A stretch of DNA of 64,000 bases, from assembly GCF_000612805.1 (NCBI RefSeq), contig NZ_HG964407.1, positions 62,001 through 126,000 on the forward strand, given 5' to 3'. Within the stretch, counting starts at the first letter, position 1. Each line of letters opens with the position of its first letter. Source of the stretch: Bacillus ndiopicus (lineage in GTDB: Bacteria; Bacillota; Bacilli; Bacillales_A; Planococcaceae). This document shows, piece after piece, positions 25,845-36,007 of this stretch. Made by a program: the position numbers and the translations under genes. Under the pieces are notes generated by a model. The model saw nothing but the letters and a program-made list of their open reading frames with translations. It searched no databases and was not told the DNA's origin.

Positions 25845-26920
25845 AACGTCTTCGTCGCTGCGTCTTTAATTTTATTACGCTCTTCGTAAATATTTTTTAC
25901 AATTACTTTAATAACCGCATATGTTGGGATGGCAATTAAAATCCCAATGAAACCTGCGATATTACCCGCAGCTAAAACGATTGTAATAACTGTTAATGGG
26001 TGAATATCTAGAGATTTCCCCATAACATTAGGTGTTATTAAATTACTTTCGATTTGTTGCGCAGCAAGTGTAATAACACCTACCCAAACAACTAATATTG
26101 GCTTTTGAATAAGTGCAATAACAAGCGCTGGTATAAGCGAAACCCATGGTCCAATAAACGGAATCATATTCATAAAGAATGCCAATATTGATAATAATAA
26201 TGCATAATCTAATTTAATAATTAAATAACCGATAAACATCATCAATGCTAGTAAAAAGCTAATTAATACTTGTCCTTGTACATAGCTTCGTAATGCCGAG
26301 TCAATATCCCCTAACGTCTTCTTAATCCATGCTCGACGCTCTCCAGTAAATAATCCATAAATGCGAGGAGCGAACTTCTCATGGTCCTTTAACATGAAAA
26401 TAAAGAAAAATGGTACAAGAATAAGCGTAAATGTAGCGGACACTGCCCCACTGACAAAGGTAACAATCATTCTACTCCCCTTCACTGCGATATCTTGAAG
26501 AGAATTAGATATAGAATCAATAAATTGCCCAACTTGAGGTGGCCAGTGATCTTTATTGTCAAGTACATAGTCTGTTGTTTCTTGGATTTTTTCACCGATA
26601 TAAGGTGCATTATCCACTAAATTATTTACTTGCTTCGAGATTGGTGTACCGATTAACAATAAAAAGCCCGAAACTCCCGCCACTAGCAGTACAACAATTA
26701 TAATTAAACTACCCCATCTTGGCACACCACGTTTTTCAACAAAGCGCTGTATCGGCTCTGTAACATAGTAAAGCACACCGCCCAATAGTAATGGTATAAA
26801 AACGGTTTTCAAAATAATAATAAATGGCTTAAAGATAGCACGAATTTCCATAAAGTATTTCACAATAAGCAGTGATAATAATAAACCAATTGCTACTTGA
26901 AACCATAATTTCTTTGTCAT
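25841..26920 (-). CDS. AI-2E family transporter (PF01594)
   Basis: 359 residues with seven to eight hydrophobic helices, long central amphipathic region (about 80-150), and the family motif GPWVSLIPALVIALIQ plus a C-terminal helix rich in GNIAGFIGILIAIP. Members include YdgG/TqsA, YtvI and sodium-proton antiporter homologues; only some carry autoinducer-2. Function here is not predicted beyond the family. The stop codon overlaps a hairpin repeat. Confidence 0.88.
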   Translation of the reverse strand: MTKKLWFQVAIGLLLSLLIVKYFMEIRAIFKPFIIILKTVFIPLLLGGVLYYVTEPIQRFVEKRGVPRWGSLIIIVVLLVAGVSGFLLLIGTPISKQVNNLVDNAPYIGEKIQETTDYVLDNKDHWPPQVGQFIDSISNSLQDIAVKGSRMIVTFVSGAVSATFTLILVPFFFIFMLKDHEKFAPRIYGLFTGERRAWIKKTLGDIDSALRSYVQGQVLISFLLALMMFIGYLIIKLDYALLLSILAFFMNMIPFIGPWVSLIPALVIALIQKPILVVWVGVITLAAQQIESNLITPNVMGKSLDIHPLTVITIVLAAGNIAGFIGILIAIPTYAVIKVIVKNIYEERNKIKDAATKTL

Positions 26921-27083
26921 ATTTCCACCTCAATCATCATCTATCTATTAGCAATAATCGCATATAGACCAAAAAAATACAATCACTGAAGTCTAAAAAT
27001 AAGGATATCCTAGCATCTTTTTGAATAAGCCCAAGGCAATGATTCACCCAAGAGATACTTCCGTTCATCTACATGTTGAAAAA

Positions 27084-27121
27084 GCGCAAGAAATCCATTT
27101 TTAAAAATGGATTTCTTGCGC
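27084..27121 (-). terminator. Terminator after the M3 peptidase gene
   Basis: 18-bp arms GCGCAAGAAATCCATTTT (27084-27101) and complement (27104-27121). Confidence 0.85.
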
Positions 27122-27136
27122 CTATTAAAATTTCAC

Positions 27137-28837
27137 TTATAGCTCTGTATCATCAATTGAATTTAAGTAATCTTTAATTGTATCAATCACTGACTCAACA
27201 CAACCGTCCTCAAACGGTGAAATTAAGCCTGCTTCACGTACTAGACCTGTGAATGCCTGTGAGCCACCTAAACCACATAAATGTACATAATCTTTCCATG
27301 CGCTGTCAAAGTCCTCACGTGAACGCTTCCAGAACTGGAATGCACAAATTTGCGCTAATGTGTAATCGATATAATAAAATGGGCTAGCATAAATGTGGCC
27401 TTGACGTTGCCAGAAGCCACCAGCCTCTAAGTATGCATTGCCATCAAAGTCACGATGTGGTAAATACTTCGCCTCAATTTCCTTCCATGCTGCCTTACGC
27501 TCTGCAGGTGTCATTTCAGGATTTTCATAAATCACATGCTGGAATTCATCAACCGCTACACCATACGGTAAGAACAATAATGAACTACTCAAATGAGTGA
27601 ACTTATATTTATCTGTTTGTTCTTTAAAGAATAGCTCCATCCATGGCCATGTGAAAAATTCCATACTCATCGAATGAATTTCACAAGATTCATGTGTTGG
27701 CCATAGGTACTCTGGAATGCCAATATTGCGGCTAGAGTATACTTGGAATGCGTGACCTGCCTCATGTGTTAGTACATCGATATCACCTGATGTCCCATTG
27801 AAGTTTGAGAAAATAAACGGTGAGTTATAGTCATCAATAAATGTACAGTAGCCCCCACTTTCCTTGCCAGTTTTCGCAACTAAATCCATGAGCTCTCGGT
27901 CAATCATAAAGTTGAAGAACTCACCTGTTTCCTTTGATAGCTCTTCATACATTTTCTTACCATTATCAATAATCCACTCAGGGGATCCTTGTGGTTTTGC
28001 ATTACCTGTTAAGAAATCCAAGCCTTCATCATAGTATTTAAAGTCTTCAACACCGATACGCTTCGCTTGGCGTTTATATAGCTCTGTTGCTACCGGTACG
28101 ATAAAATCGCGCACTTGGTTGCGGAATTTCTCCACCATCTGTGCATCATAATCAATGCGATTCATCTTTATATAGCCTAGCTCTACATAGTTTTTATAGC
28201 CTTGTTTCGTCGCAATCTCATGGCGAAGCTTTACTAGCTTATCGTAAATTTCATCGAACTTATCGCCGTTTTGTGCATAGAAGTTAAAGCTCGCTTCACG
28301 TGCTGCTTTACGCACATTGCGGTCTAACGCTTCACCATATGGTCCTAATTGTGCAAGCGTTAATGTTTTACCATCAAATTCAATTTGTGCAGATGCTACT
28401 AGCTTACTATATTCTGAAACAAGCTTATTTTCCTGTTGCATTAATTCAATCACTTCTGGCGAGAAGCCTTTAATTTGATTTTCTGCTAATGCAAAAAGCT
28501 GTTTACCCCATTTTTCTTCAAGTTGTGCACGGAATGGTGATTTTACAAGCTCTTGATAATACTCAAATACGATTTCTTCCGCCTGTGGTCCTACTTCATC
28601 TAAGTAGTCACGTTCTGTTTGATAAAACGTATCATTCGTATCAATAGACGCACGAATATACACTAAGTTAGCTTGCGTCGAAAAAGCATTGCGATATGCA
28701 TTAATTTTTTCAATTACTTCGCTCTGCTCTTCCACATTTTGTGCATTTTTAAAATCCTCAATTAATGCACGAACCCCCACTTTCATTTCATCTAAATTCG
28801 GGCGTTTATACTCATAATCTTTAAATGTCACTCCCAT
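27137..28837 (-). CDS. M3 family oligoendopeptidase (metallopeptidase)
   Basis: 566 residues, cytoplasmic. The zinc site HEAGH (in LTHEAGHAFQVYSS, about residue 355) with the downstream Glu in THESCEIHSMSMEF is the M3 thimet-type arrangement. It belongs to the M3B oligoendopeptidase group that cuts short peptides of about 7-20 residues. Single gene with its own terminator. It is three genes from the lanthipeptide cluster, but a role in leader removal is speculation; it looks like a housekeeping peptide-recycling enzyme. Confidence 0.93.
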   Translation of the reverse strand: MGVTFKDYEYKRPNLDEMKVGVRALIEDFKNAQNVEEQSEVIEKINAYRNAFSTQANLVYIRASIDTNDTFYQTERDYLDEVGPQAEEIVFEYYQELVKSPFRAQLEEKWGKQLFALAENQIKGFSPEVIELMQQENKLVSEYSKLVASAQIEFDGKTLTLAQLGPYGEALDRNVRKAAREASFNFYAQNGDKFDEIYDKLVKLRHEIATKQGYKNYVELGYIKMNRIDYDAQMVEKFRNQVRDFIVPVATELYKRQAKRIGVEDFKYYDEGLDFLTGNAKPQGSPEWIIDNGKKMYEELSKETGEFFNFMIDRELMDLVAKTGKESGGYCTFIDDYNSPFIFSNFNGTSGDIDVLTHEAGHAFQVYSSRNIGIPEYLWPTHESCEIHSMSMEFFTWPWMELFFKEQTDKYKFTHLSSSLLFLPYGVAVDEFQHVIYENPEMTPAERKAAWKEIEAKYLPHRDFDGNAYLEAGGFWQRQGHIYASPFYYIDYTLAQICAFQFWKRSREDFDSAWKDYVHLCGLGGSQAFTGLVREAGLISPFEDGCVESVIDTIKDYLNSIDDTEL

Positions 28838-28949
28838 GATGTCCCCTACCTTTTTGTTGAATTTGAATTCATTTCGCTTTTAATTATTTACTACTATTCG
28901 CTATTTTGCAACTATTCTGAAGGGATTTTCATTATAAGAAATTGTCACC

Positions 28950-30695
28950 TTAACGAACTATGAATTTATTAATAGCCTCCTGTAAGCTACTAATCTCATT
29001 TGTTAAATCATTTGAAGAGTTTGTTACAAGCTGGATGGCATGTTGTTGTTCTTCTACAGATGCTGTGACCTCCTGCGTAACAACTGCGTTCTTCTCGCTA
29101 ATATTTGCAATGCTCTCCATCGAAACTAACATTGTATTTTTAGAGTTATTTAGCTGACTCACGCTATTTGACATATCTTTGATGATAGCTGTAATATGCT
29201 CAACAGATTTTTCAATCGCTTCAAATGAGCCTTGCGTTGTGATGACAGATTCACGTTGCTTTTGTACAATAACTGCTGCCTTTTCCATCTCTTTTGTTAC
29301 TAAATTCGTTTCTGTTTCAATTCCCTTTAGTGTACCTTGTACAGAAGCGGTTGCCTGCTGGGTTTGATCTGCTAATTTGCGTACCTCCTCCGCTACAACA
29401 GCAAAGCCCTTACCATGCTCTCCTGCTCTTGCAGCTTCAATTGAGGCGTTTAATGCTAATAAATTCGTTTGATCTGAAATTTCATTGATTGTTCCAACAA
29501 TCCCTTCAACTTCATCCACTTTTTGTATTAAATTATTAAATACAGCTTGTACTTGCATCATTAGCTTATTCGAATCCTCAGAACTTTGCTGTAAATGCTG
29601 TAAGTTAGTTAACCCTCGCTCATTTGAATCATGCATTTGCACTGAGGCGGTTAATATTGATTCATTTTTCGCATGCAGCACGTCAATTTGAGCTGCAAAT
29701 TCAGCCGTTGAACGATTTGTTTGCTCTGTATCTAGCGCTTGCTGAGTCGCACCATTAGCAACTTCTCCTACTGCATGGACGATATTTTCACCTAAAGCTG
29801 TGGTTTCCTCAGCAACAGCTGATAAGTTGCCAGAAGTTACTTGAATTTCAGATATCGTTTTCTCTACATTTGTAATAAGTGCTTTTAGCTGAACTACCAT
29901 ATTGTTAAAGCCGCTATTCAAACTTCCGATTTCATCCTGCCGATCTAGCTTATCAATTGTCACAGTTAAATTTCCATCAGCAATTTGACTTACCTTTTTT
30001 GACAAACGTATTAATGGAATTGCTAGATGACGCGAGAAAATAGTAGCGATAATACCACCTACAATACTCGAGAAAATGAGTGTTGCAACAATCACTTTTA
30101 TTAAAGCGCTTACAGAAGAATTAAAATCCTGCATATAAGTTCCTGATGCGACAATCCAATCCCAATGAGGGTCTAACTTTGAATAAATTAATTTCGGCGC
30201 AACAACCGTTTCTCCTGGTAGCTCAAAATCATAATATGTAAACCCCCCACCAGCCAATGCCTGCTCTTTCACTTCCCGAATAAAATAATTCCCCGAGCTA
30301 TCCTGACTTTCCCATAAATTATCCCCTTCACGTGTAGGATGTCCAAGCAATGTCCCGTCATGGCCTAAAATATAAACATACCCATTTCCCCCCAAATCAG
30401 CCGGATATGTAAGTGGTCGTTGCCCTTCTTCATTCATCCTACCAATTAGCTGTGATTTGACGCGTTCTTGTGCCTCTTGCAATGTGATAGTGCCTTGCTC
30501 TACCTCATAATTGGTCGATTCAATTAATTGCAAAGCCGTTTCTACGCTATTTTTAATTACCGTTTCCCCTAACTCGTCCATTCCTTGCTTCGCTGTCGTA
30601 TAGCTGACAATGCTAATAATGAGGCTTGGTATAAAAAATATTAAAAATGAGAACACAAGCAATTTACCTTGTATGGATTTTAAAAAACGTGTCAT
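28950..30695 (-). CDS. Methyl-accepting chemotaxis protein with single Cache domain
   Basis: 581 residues from the third ATG (30695), which is best spaced from GAGGGG; earlier ATGs abut that site. A first helix (about 11-33), an extracellular sCache_2-like domain containing [18 protein letters not shown] and DWIVASGTY, a second helix (about 203-223), a HAMP domain, then the signalling hairpin [22 protein letters not shown]. It senses small molecules outside the cell and controls CheA. It and the receptor at 36371 bracket the lanthipeptide cluster. Confidence 0.93.
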   Translation of the reverse strand: MTRFLKSIQGKLLVFSFLIFFIPSLIISIVSYTTAKQGMDELGETVIKNSVETALQLIESTNYEVEQGTITLQEAQERVKSQLIGRMNEEGQRPLTYPADLGGNGYVYILGHDGTLLGHPTREGDNLWESQDSSGNYFIREVKEQALAGGGFTYYDFELPGETVVAPKLIYSKLDPHWDWIVASGTYMQDFNSSVSALIKVIVATLIFSSIVGGIIATIFSRHLAIPLIRLSKKVSQIADGNLTVTIDKLDRQDEIGSLNSGFNNMVVQLKALITNVEKTISEIQVTSGNLSAVAEETTALGENIVHAVGEVANGATQQALDTEQTNRSTAEFAAQIDVLHAKNESILTASVQMHDSNERGLTNLQHLQQSSEDSNKLMMQVQAVFNNLIQKVDEVEGIVGTINEISDQTNLLALNASIEAARAGEHGKGFAVVAEEVRKLADQTQQATASVQGTLKGIETETNLVTKEMEKAAVIVQKQRESVITTQGSFEAIEKSVEHITAIIKDMSNSVSQLNNSKNTMLVSMESIANISEKNAVVTQEVTASVEEQQHAIQLVTNSSNDLTNEISSLQEAINKFIVR

Positions 30696-30843
30696 TGTCA
30701 TCATCCCCTCTATCCCTTTTTAATAATATATAACTAATATTATTACATAAATAGGGACTACAGGGAAGGAGGCCTAATGATAAGTTAAAAAGAGCTGAAA
30801 TAATAAAAAACGTCCTAAAGATAAATACTTTTAGCGGTAAGAT

Positions 30844-30894
30844 AAATACCAACTAGCGCATACAAAGTGAGTAGAGAAGCGCTAGTTGGTATTT
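30844..30894 (-). terminator. Hairpin after the lanthipeptide exporter gene
   Basis: 16-bp perfect arms AAATACCAACTAGCGC (30844-30859) and complement (30879-30894), 19-nt loop. The T run after it on the minus strand is short, so it may end transcription weakly or stabilise the mRNA end. Confidence 0.7.
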
Positions 30895-30912
30895 ACTTTT
30901 AAATCGAGTTCC

Positions 30913-32490
30913 CTAAAGCTTCAACTTCTTGTTAAATCGCTCCCGTATTTCTTCATCTATTCTATGTTCAATATTCATAACCGTCCCAGGGTAGCTTGTA
31001 ATGAGCTGATTCAAACGATCGGCATTCTCTCCGTCCAATCCCGAAAGTGCCTCATCTACAACAAGAATTTCTTTATTGGACAGCATTGCACGCGCTACCT
31101 CTAATCGCTTCAGTTCCCCACCAGAAAGCTGATGGGCATCGCTGCCTAATTGAATTTGTAAGCCTTCTTCGTTCGCTAGACGGTTCAAACCTACTTTGTG
31201 CAAAACCTCATACAATCTTTCATCAGCTATATCATGACCAATCATTAAATTGTATTTTAATGTATTACGGAAAACAAATGGTTGTTGTTCAACAACTGCA
31301 AATGCCTCTGTTAAATTCCCATTTAAGCTACTACCATATTTGATTTCTCCAGACAATGTGTCCTGCTCGTTCATTATCGTTTTTAGCAATGTTGATTTAC
31401 CAGATCCCGAAGCCCCCTCTATCAAAATACGATCACCTCGTTCTACTTGAAGGTTGATATTTTCTAAAATGGGCTTGTCTTCTTCAAATCCGATACTCAC
31501 ATTTCCCAAAGATATTAAATAATCATCGCTTGTAGTAAATGCCGGTTCTGCTGGCTGTACATGGGTAGGTTCTTCGTTGAGTACTTTTCTGAGTAAAGGT
31601 TCTGATGCCGTCATTGCATTATAAATATTCGCCAAGGAAATAAGTGGCGATACTACTCGGTCAGCAGCCATGTAGATGGTGATTAACATACCAGTAGATA
31701 TTTCTCCATTGATAACCGACCATGCACCATATGATAATGATCCCATTGCAGAGACTACGTAAAGCGCTCCCACATAGAATGAAGATGTAGCTCTTCTAAA
31801 GTTCATGGAAAAATATTTATTTTGTTCTGTCGTTACTGCCCCTAACAATTGTTTGAACATTAGGTTTTTAGCGCCATAGCGTTTTACTAAATTCCTCGCA
31901 TTCAAGCCATCTTCAAGTTGTCCAATATACTGATGATTTGCTTCTTGCCAATTCTCAGTTCCTTTTTGAAGCCAACGTGATGTCAACTTAGGGATAAGGG
32001 TAGGTAGAGTGCCAAGTAACACAAAAATCATACCCACTTTCCAGTTGATAAAAAGTAAAAATACTAGCGTAATACCACCTTGTAATATACTGTAGATAAA
32101 GTTCATTGTGCTATTGATGAAATCTTGTTCAATCTGTTTGATATCTGAAGTAATAGTCGAGATATACTGGCTAGCTGGAACTTTGCTATTCCCAGCATCA
32201 TATGATTTTTTAAACATTTTGTCTTTCAAATCAATATTTATCTTACTTCTTAACTTACCAAAAACATAGTTATTCCATAATTGAGCCGCAACAATCAATA
32301 GCCACAAGACAAACCAGATAAATAGTAATAATGGTATTTGGTCGTATTCTTGATTGGTCATCACATCCGTAAATTTACCTAAAAAATATGGAAAAACAAT
32401 CCCATCTAAAGATAGAACCATTAACAAGAGAAAACTGATAAATGCGAGTTTCCACTTCCCTCGAAATAAACTGATAACCAATTTAATCAT
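30913..32490 (-). CDS. lanT: ABC exporter (fused membrane and ATPase domains) of the lanthipeptide cluster
   Basis: 525 residues. Six hydrophobic helices in residues 1-300 form an ABC type I exporter domain, followed by an ATPase with Walker A GASGSGKST, signature LSGGELKRLEVARA and Walker B ILVVDEALSG. There is no N-terminal C39 peptidase domain (the protein starts directly with helix 1), so it does not cut the leader itself. It follows lanKC by 38 bp with AGGAGG upstream and almost surely exports the modified peptide, possibly also giving self-protection. It could dimerise with itself as a homodimer. Confidence 0.88.
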   Translation of the reverse strand: MIKLVISLFRGKWKLAFISFLLLMVLSLDGIVFPYFLGKFTDVMTNQEYDQIPLLLFIWFVLWLLIVAAQLWNNYVFGKLRSKINIDLKDKMFKKSYDAGNSKVPASQYISTITSDIKQIEQDFINSTMNFIYSILQGGITLVFLLFINWKVGMIFVLLGTLPTLIPKLTSRWLQKGTENWQEANHQYIGQLEDGLNARNLVKRYGAKNLMFKQLLGAVTTEQNKYFSMNFRRATSSFYVGALYVVSAMGSLSYGAWSVINGEISTGMLITIYMAADRVVSPLISLANIYNAMTASEPLLRKVLNEEPTHVQPAEPAFTTSDDYLISLGNVSIGFEEDKPILENINLQVERGDRILIEGASGSGKSTLLKTIMNEQDTLSGEIKYGSSLNGNLTEAFAVVEQQPFVFRNTLKYNLMIGHDIADERLYEVLHKVGLNRLANEEGLQIQLGSDAHQLSGGELKRLEVARAMLSNKEILVVDEALSGLDGENADRLNQLITSYPGTVMNIEHRIDEEIRERFNKKLKL

Positions 32491-32528
32491 TGCATTCCTC
32501 CTCGTAAATACCGCCTTCAGAGCGAGTA

Positions 32529-35237
32529 CTAATTTTCTAAAACGTACTCCTTATTATTTACGAGGTTCTCTTGTTTACATGGAAGTATAGGTAATGAGCT
32601 GAAATTCAAATTATTCCATGTCAATTTATCTGTTAAATATTCTTTGTATAATTTGAAAACTTTGAGGATTCCTAGCCCCCCATTTCCATAGTCATCCGCA
32701 TAAAATGATTGCTTGTCTCCTAAAAAACCAACTGCTCCATTATTATTGTGAAAATGTGTTGCAACATAATTTATTTTGTGTGTAAGCATATCCTCTAATT
32801 CTTCTTTAAAGTCGTTAGGGATATTAGGGAGTAATAAAATCCCCATAATAACTAATGCTAATCCAGCAGTTCCATAAGTCACTCCATAATTATAGAAATA
32901 TGGCGATTTTAAAGATAGAACTAATTTCTTCAACAAAGCCCAGTCAGGCTCTCCATTAGCATGATAATGATGAAGTAAAACTAAAATTGATCCTGCACTA
33001 CCTGAAAAAACATAAGGAGACCTAATGTTCGGCCATTCCTGAACACTATAAGACAGCCCCGAGAAAATTTCGTCATGTTCAACCGTCTGTAAATCTTCAA
33101 CAATATTTTTGTGTGCAATATCCCAATTATAAGTATTTGCCTCTGCAAGTATTAGCGAAAATGCTAAACCTATGTTGCCATACTCCAATCCTTGATATTT
33201 ACTAATCGGCCACGTTGTGCTCTCCAAATGTTGTTTGACTATATCAATCCATTTACTAAGGTCTGGATAATTGCTATATTGATTAATTAGCTTTAGGCTA
33301 ACAAAAATGCCAGATAATCCATTGGCAAAGTCTAAATTCCCAAAATTATATATACCTAAATCTTTTATTAAATTAAAAAAGAAATGATTATTTTCCATAG
33401 GTACGCCAGCCTGAGAAAGATAAAGAGTAAAACCAGCTTTACCAAAGACTAATCCGTCATTTAGTTTACTTATATTTTCGTCTTTTAACGCGTACTCTTG
33501 CAGTATATGAGCTATGTCTAGCAATTGACGATCATCTATGATGTTAAATTCTCGCAAACATAAAGAAACACCAGGCAATCCATAGACTAAAGACAATCTA
33601 TTACGATAATAGTCAGAAGTAGCAAACTTAAATACGTTATTTACATTATCTGCAAGTAAGTTAGAGTAATATCTTAATAGTACTTTTTCAATATTTTCAA
33701 TGCGTGCAAGAAGATCTTGCTTTTGCTGTAAGCTATTTTTATTTAAAGCGGGTACTTCTTCATCAGTAAATAAAAGTTCTTTAAATTTTGCACTAACATC
33801 ACTAGTTAAATTCCCTTTTAATATATGATTCATTAACATCATGCCAGCATTAAACAAGCCTTTTGTACCTTTAGGGAGTTTGTATAAGATAGCACTATAT
33901 TCTTTTTCATAATAATTTTCATCAAAGGAATATCCTTTATTCCTACTTATTACAGAGTATAAAATAAGTTGTGAAAACATGTATAAATCTTTATCTTCAC
34001 TTTTAATACCTTTTGGCATTCTATACATAAATCTATCAGTACCCATACCATACCATTCATTATTCTGAATATCTGAAATTCCTTCCGCATCAATTAAGGC
34101 AACTTTATTGTCAGTTGTTATAAAAAAATTGTCATCAGAAATGTCATTAAAAACAAGATTATTTGAATGTAATTGCAATATGAAATCGAAAATCTGATTA
34201 AAAATATCCTTAAGGGATTTTATGAAATCTGCTTTTTCTTCTTCAGATTTTTCTGGCTTTAAAATTGGGCCTTCAGTTATAAATTCTTTTAGAGATTTAC
34301 CTTCAAGCTTCTCCACTATAATAAATACAGAATCTTCCTCATAAAAGTAATCTATTGCTTTTGGTAATAAGATATTATACTTACCATTGTTTTCAGTAAA
34401 GAATTGAAACTCATTCATCCTAGCTTTTTGGGCTCTATACAAAGGTTCTTTTATAGAAGGGATTCCCCCCAATCTCCCTTCTTTAATGATAATCTTCTCA
34501 TTATTTATATCATTATACCCTTCGTAAACATTTCCAGAGGCACAATGTCTTAGTATTTTATTGATTGAAAATGTGTAATTAGTTAAATGACCTTTTACTG
34601 GAACCTCTTGAACGACCTCATCGCTCAATGCTTTATTCTCAAAAGGATCTTTGATACCTGAAGGAAGAGTGAAATAGCCCTTTCTAACATCTTCCTTTAG
34701 TTCTGCGAACCCGTTCATTATATTATAGCTTCTCTCATTTTCATTAGAGGTTTCATATTTAGGAAAGGCAGCTCCATATCTATAATAAATAAAACTACTA
34801 TCTTTATATCGTTGATCTGAGGGAACCTGTACTCCTGTTTCACAACTAATTTCTGAATAAATTTTCTCAATTAATTCTATAAACTCTGCTTTATCCGATG
34901 GGTAAATAGTTATGTATTTACCGAATTGGCTAATGCTCGTGTTTTTACTAGATAAAAATGTGAAGGACCTCATATCCGGAACATATTTAAAAGAAATTCT
35001 TCTATTTTGAAGAATTTTACATACTTCATTTAATACTAACGGATATTTATCTAATGTAGGAGAAAGATGTATTTTCCATCCCTGAAAATGTTGTGCATTA
35101 TCAAATATAATATATCTAAAAGGAGACGCGTCACTAACAGTCATATTTTTCTCAAATTTTAAATTAGCTTTAAAATAAAAATTATTTAAGTCTACCTTTG
35201 CATATTTTGTTTCAAATTCATGCATAAATTCTTTCAT
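32529..35237 (-). CDS. lanKC: Class III lanthipeptide synthetase (LanKC)
   Basis: 902 residues, full length for LanKC. The N-terminal phosphoSer/Thr lyase domain (about 1-200) has GWKIHLS (53-59) and the family RYG motif in YYRYGAAF (151-158). The central Ser/Thr kinase domain has K252 (IIIKEGR), catalytic loop FNDISDDNFF (D365, N370) and metal-binding D383 (LIDAEG). The C-terminal cyclase-like domain (about 540-890) has the GLxG, GNxGLA, GSAG and NGGLG turns but lacks the Cys-Cys-His zinc ligands of classes I, II and IV, which separates it from LanL. The enzyme phosphorylates and eliminates Ser/Thr, then forms lanthionine or labionin rings. AGGAGG precedes the ATG; the precursor array is directly upstream. 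Confidence 0.93.
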   Translation of the reverse strand: MKEFMHEFETKYAKVDLNNFYFKANLKFEKNMTVSDASPFRYIIFDNAQHFQGWKIHLSPTLDKYPLVLNEVCKILQNRRISFKYVPDMRSFTFLSSKNTSISQFGKYITIYPSDKAEFIELIEKIYSEISCETGVQVPSDQRYKDSSFIYYRYGAAFPKYETSNENERSYNIMNGFAELKEDVRKGYFTLPSGIKDPFENKALSDEVVQEVPVKGHLTNYTFSINKILRHCASGNVYEGYNDINNEKIIIKEGRLGGIPSIKEPLYRAQKARMNEFQFFTENNGKYNILLPKAIDYFYEEDSVFIIVEKLEGKSLKEFITEGPILKPEKSEEEKADFIKSLKDIFNQIFDFILQLHSNNLVFNDISDDNFFITTDNKVALIDAEGISDIQNNEWYGMGTDRFMYRMPKGIKSEDKDLYMFSQLILYSVISRNKGYSFDENYYEKEYSAILYKLPKGTKGLFNAGMMLMNHILKGNLTSDVSAKFKELLFTDEEVPALNKNSLQQKQDLLARIENIEKVLLRYYSNLLADNVNNVFKFATSDYYRNRLSLVYGLPGVSLCLREFNIIDDRQLLDIAHILQEYALKDENISKLNDGLVFGKAGFTLYLSQAGVPMENNHFFFNLIKDLGIYNFGNLDFANGLSGIFVSLKLINQYSNYPDLSKWIDIVKQHLESTTWPISKYQGLEYGNIGLAFSLILAEANTYNWDIAHKNIVEDLQTVEHDEIFSGLSYSVQEWPNIRSPYVFSGSAGSILVLLHHYHANGEPDWALLKKLVLSLKSPYFYNYGVTYGTAGLALVIMGILLLPNIPNDFKEELEDMLTHKINYVATHFHNNNGAVGFLGDKQSFYADDYGNGGLGILKVFKLYKEYLTDKLTWNNLNFSSLPILPCKQENLVNNKEYVLEN

Positions 35238-35267
35238 ACTAACTTACCTCCTGGTCCTATAAAGTAA

Positions 35268-35313
35268 ATAAATGAACGATTTTTATTGTTTTTAATAAAA
35301 ACCGTTCATTTAT
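35268..35313 (-). other. Strong intercistronic hairpin between precursor array and lanKC
   Basis: Arms 35268-35278 and 35303-35313 pair perfectly (ATAAATGAACG), one mismatch follows, then eight more pairs (35280-35287 with 35294-35301) and a 6-nt loop. No T run follows on the minus strand, so it looks like a partial barrier or mRNA-stabilising processing hairpin that would keep precursor transcripts more abundant than lanKC. That role is inferred from common lanthipeptide operon design. Confidence 0.7.
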
Positions 35314-35344
35314 GGATGTAAAGCAATGATTGACACATAATTAT

Positions 35345-35467
35345 CTATTCAATTACTATTGTATGACAGTTTCCACCTGTACAGCTATTACTAGCACCAG
35401 AGTTAGCAGCAACTTTTTGTTTACTATCTGAGACTTCTAAACGCTCTAATAACTCACGTAATTTCAT
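35345..35467 (-). CDS. lanA4: Class III lanthipeptide precursor, copy 4 (nearest lanKC)
   Basis: 40 residues, too short for most gene callers. The leader starts MKLRELLERLEVSDSKQKVA; the core is rich in Ser, Thr, Gly and Asn. The core holds S23-x2-S26-x2-C29, the labionin/lanthionine motif of class III peptides, and T30-x3-C34 as a possible second ring donor-acceptor pair. It ends TIVIE. AGGAGG sits 9 bases before the ATG. Modification by the adjacent LanKC is inferred from position and motif. Confidence 0.92.
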   Translation of the reverse strand: MKLRELLERLEVSDSKQKVAANSGASNSCTGGNCHTIVIE

Positions 35468-35524
35468 ATTATTCACCTCCTATTTGAATATATTTTTACT
35501 GTATCTCAGAATTTACATAAATTT

Positions 35525-35647
35525 CTATCCAATTACTATTGTATGACAGTTCCCACCTGTACAGCTATTACTAGCACTAGAGTAAGCAGCAACTTTTTGT
35601 TTACTATCTGAGACTTCTAAACGCTCTAATAGTTCACGTAATTTCAT
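35525..35647 (-). CDS. lanA3: Class III lanthipeptide precursor, copy 3 (most divergent core)
   Basis: 40 residues with the same leader as the other copies. The core differs at Y22 (Asn elsewhere) and S24 (Gly elsewhere), which adds one more possible dehydration site next to S23, and it ends in Gly40. Cys29 and Cys34 and the S23/S26/C29 frame are kept. The ribosome binding site is GGGAGGTGG. Confidence 0.92.
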   Translation of the reverse strand: MKLRELLERLEVSDSKQKVAAYSSASNSCTGGNCHTIVIG

Positions 35648-35704
35648 ATTATCCACCTCCCATTTGAATATATTTCTATTAAATAGAATAATTTACATAA
35701 ATTT

Positions 35705-35827
35705 TTATTCAATTACTATTGTATGACAGTTCCCACTAGTGCAGCTATTACTAGCACCAGAGTTAGCGGCAACTTTTTGTTTACTATCTGAGACTTCTAA
35801 ACGCTCTAATAGTTCACGTAATTTCAT
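35705..35827 (-). CDS. lanA2: Class III lanthipeptide precursor, copy 2
   Basis: 40 residues, same leader. The one core change relative to the first copy besides the last residue is Ser31 for Gly31, inside the loop between Cys29 and Cys34, so it has an extra dehydratable residue. It ends in Glu40 with a TAA stop, while the other three use TAG. AGGAGG ribosome binding site. Confidence 0.92.
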   Translation of the reverse strand: MKLRELLERLEVSDSKQKVAANSGASNSCTSGNCHTIVIE

Positions 35828-35884
35828 ATTATTCACCTCCTATTCGAATATATTTCTACTGTATATCATAATTTACATAAACTT

Positions 35885-36007
35885 CTATTGAATTACTATT
35901 GTATGACAATTCCCGCCTGTGCAGCTATTACTAGCACCAGAGTTAGCAGCAACTTTTTGTTTACTATCTGAGACTTCTAAACGCTCTAATAGTTCACGTA
36001 ATTTCAT
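35885..36007 (-). CDS. lanA1: Class III lanthipeptide precursor, copy 1 (promoter-proximal)
   Basis: 40 residues; ends TIVIQ. Leader residues 1-20 include the amphipathic LRELLERLEV helix that class III and IV synthetases recognise. Core S23, S26, S28, T30, T36, Cys29 and Cys34 as in the others. Its ribosome binding site is GGGGGTG, the only one not AGGAGG/GGGAGG type. A sigma-A promoter lies 30 bp upstream. Confidence 0.92.
   Translation of the reverse strand: MKLRELLERLEVSDSKQKVAANSGASNSCTGGNCHTIVIQ

Noticed and set aside
27137..28837. M3 oligoendopeptidase as the lanthipeptide leader protease.
   Set aside because: It has its own terminator, is three genes away and is a common housekeeping enzyme; no sequence evidence links it.
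32529..35237. Class IV (LanL) synthetase was considered.
   Set aside because: The cyclase-like domain lacks the Cys-Cys-His zinc ligands that define class IV.
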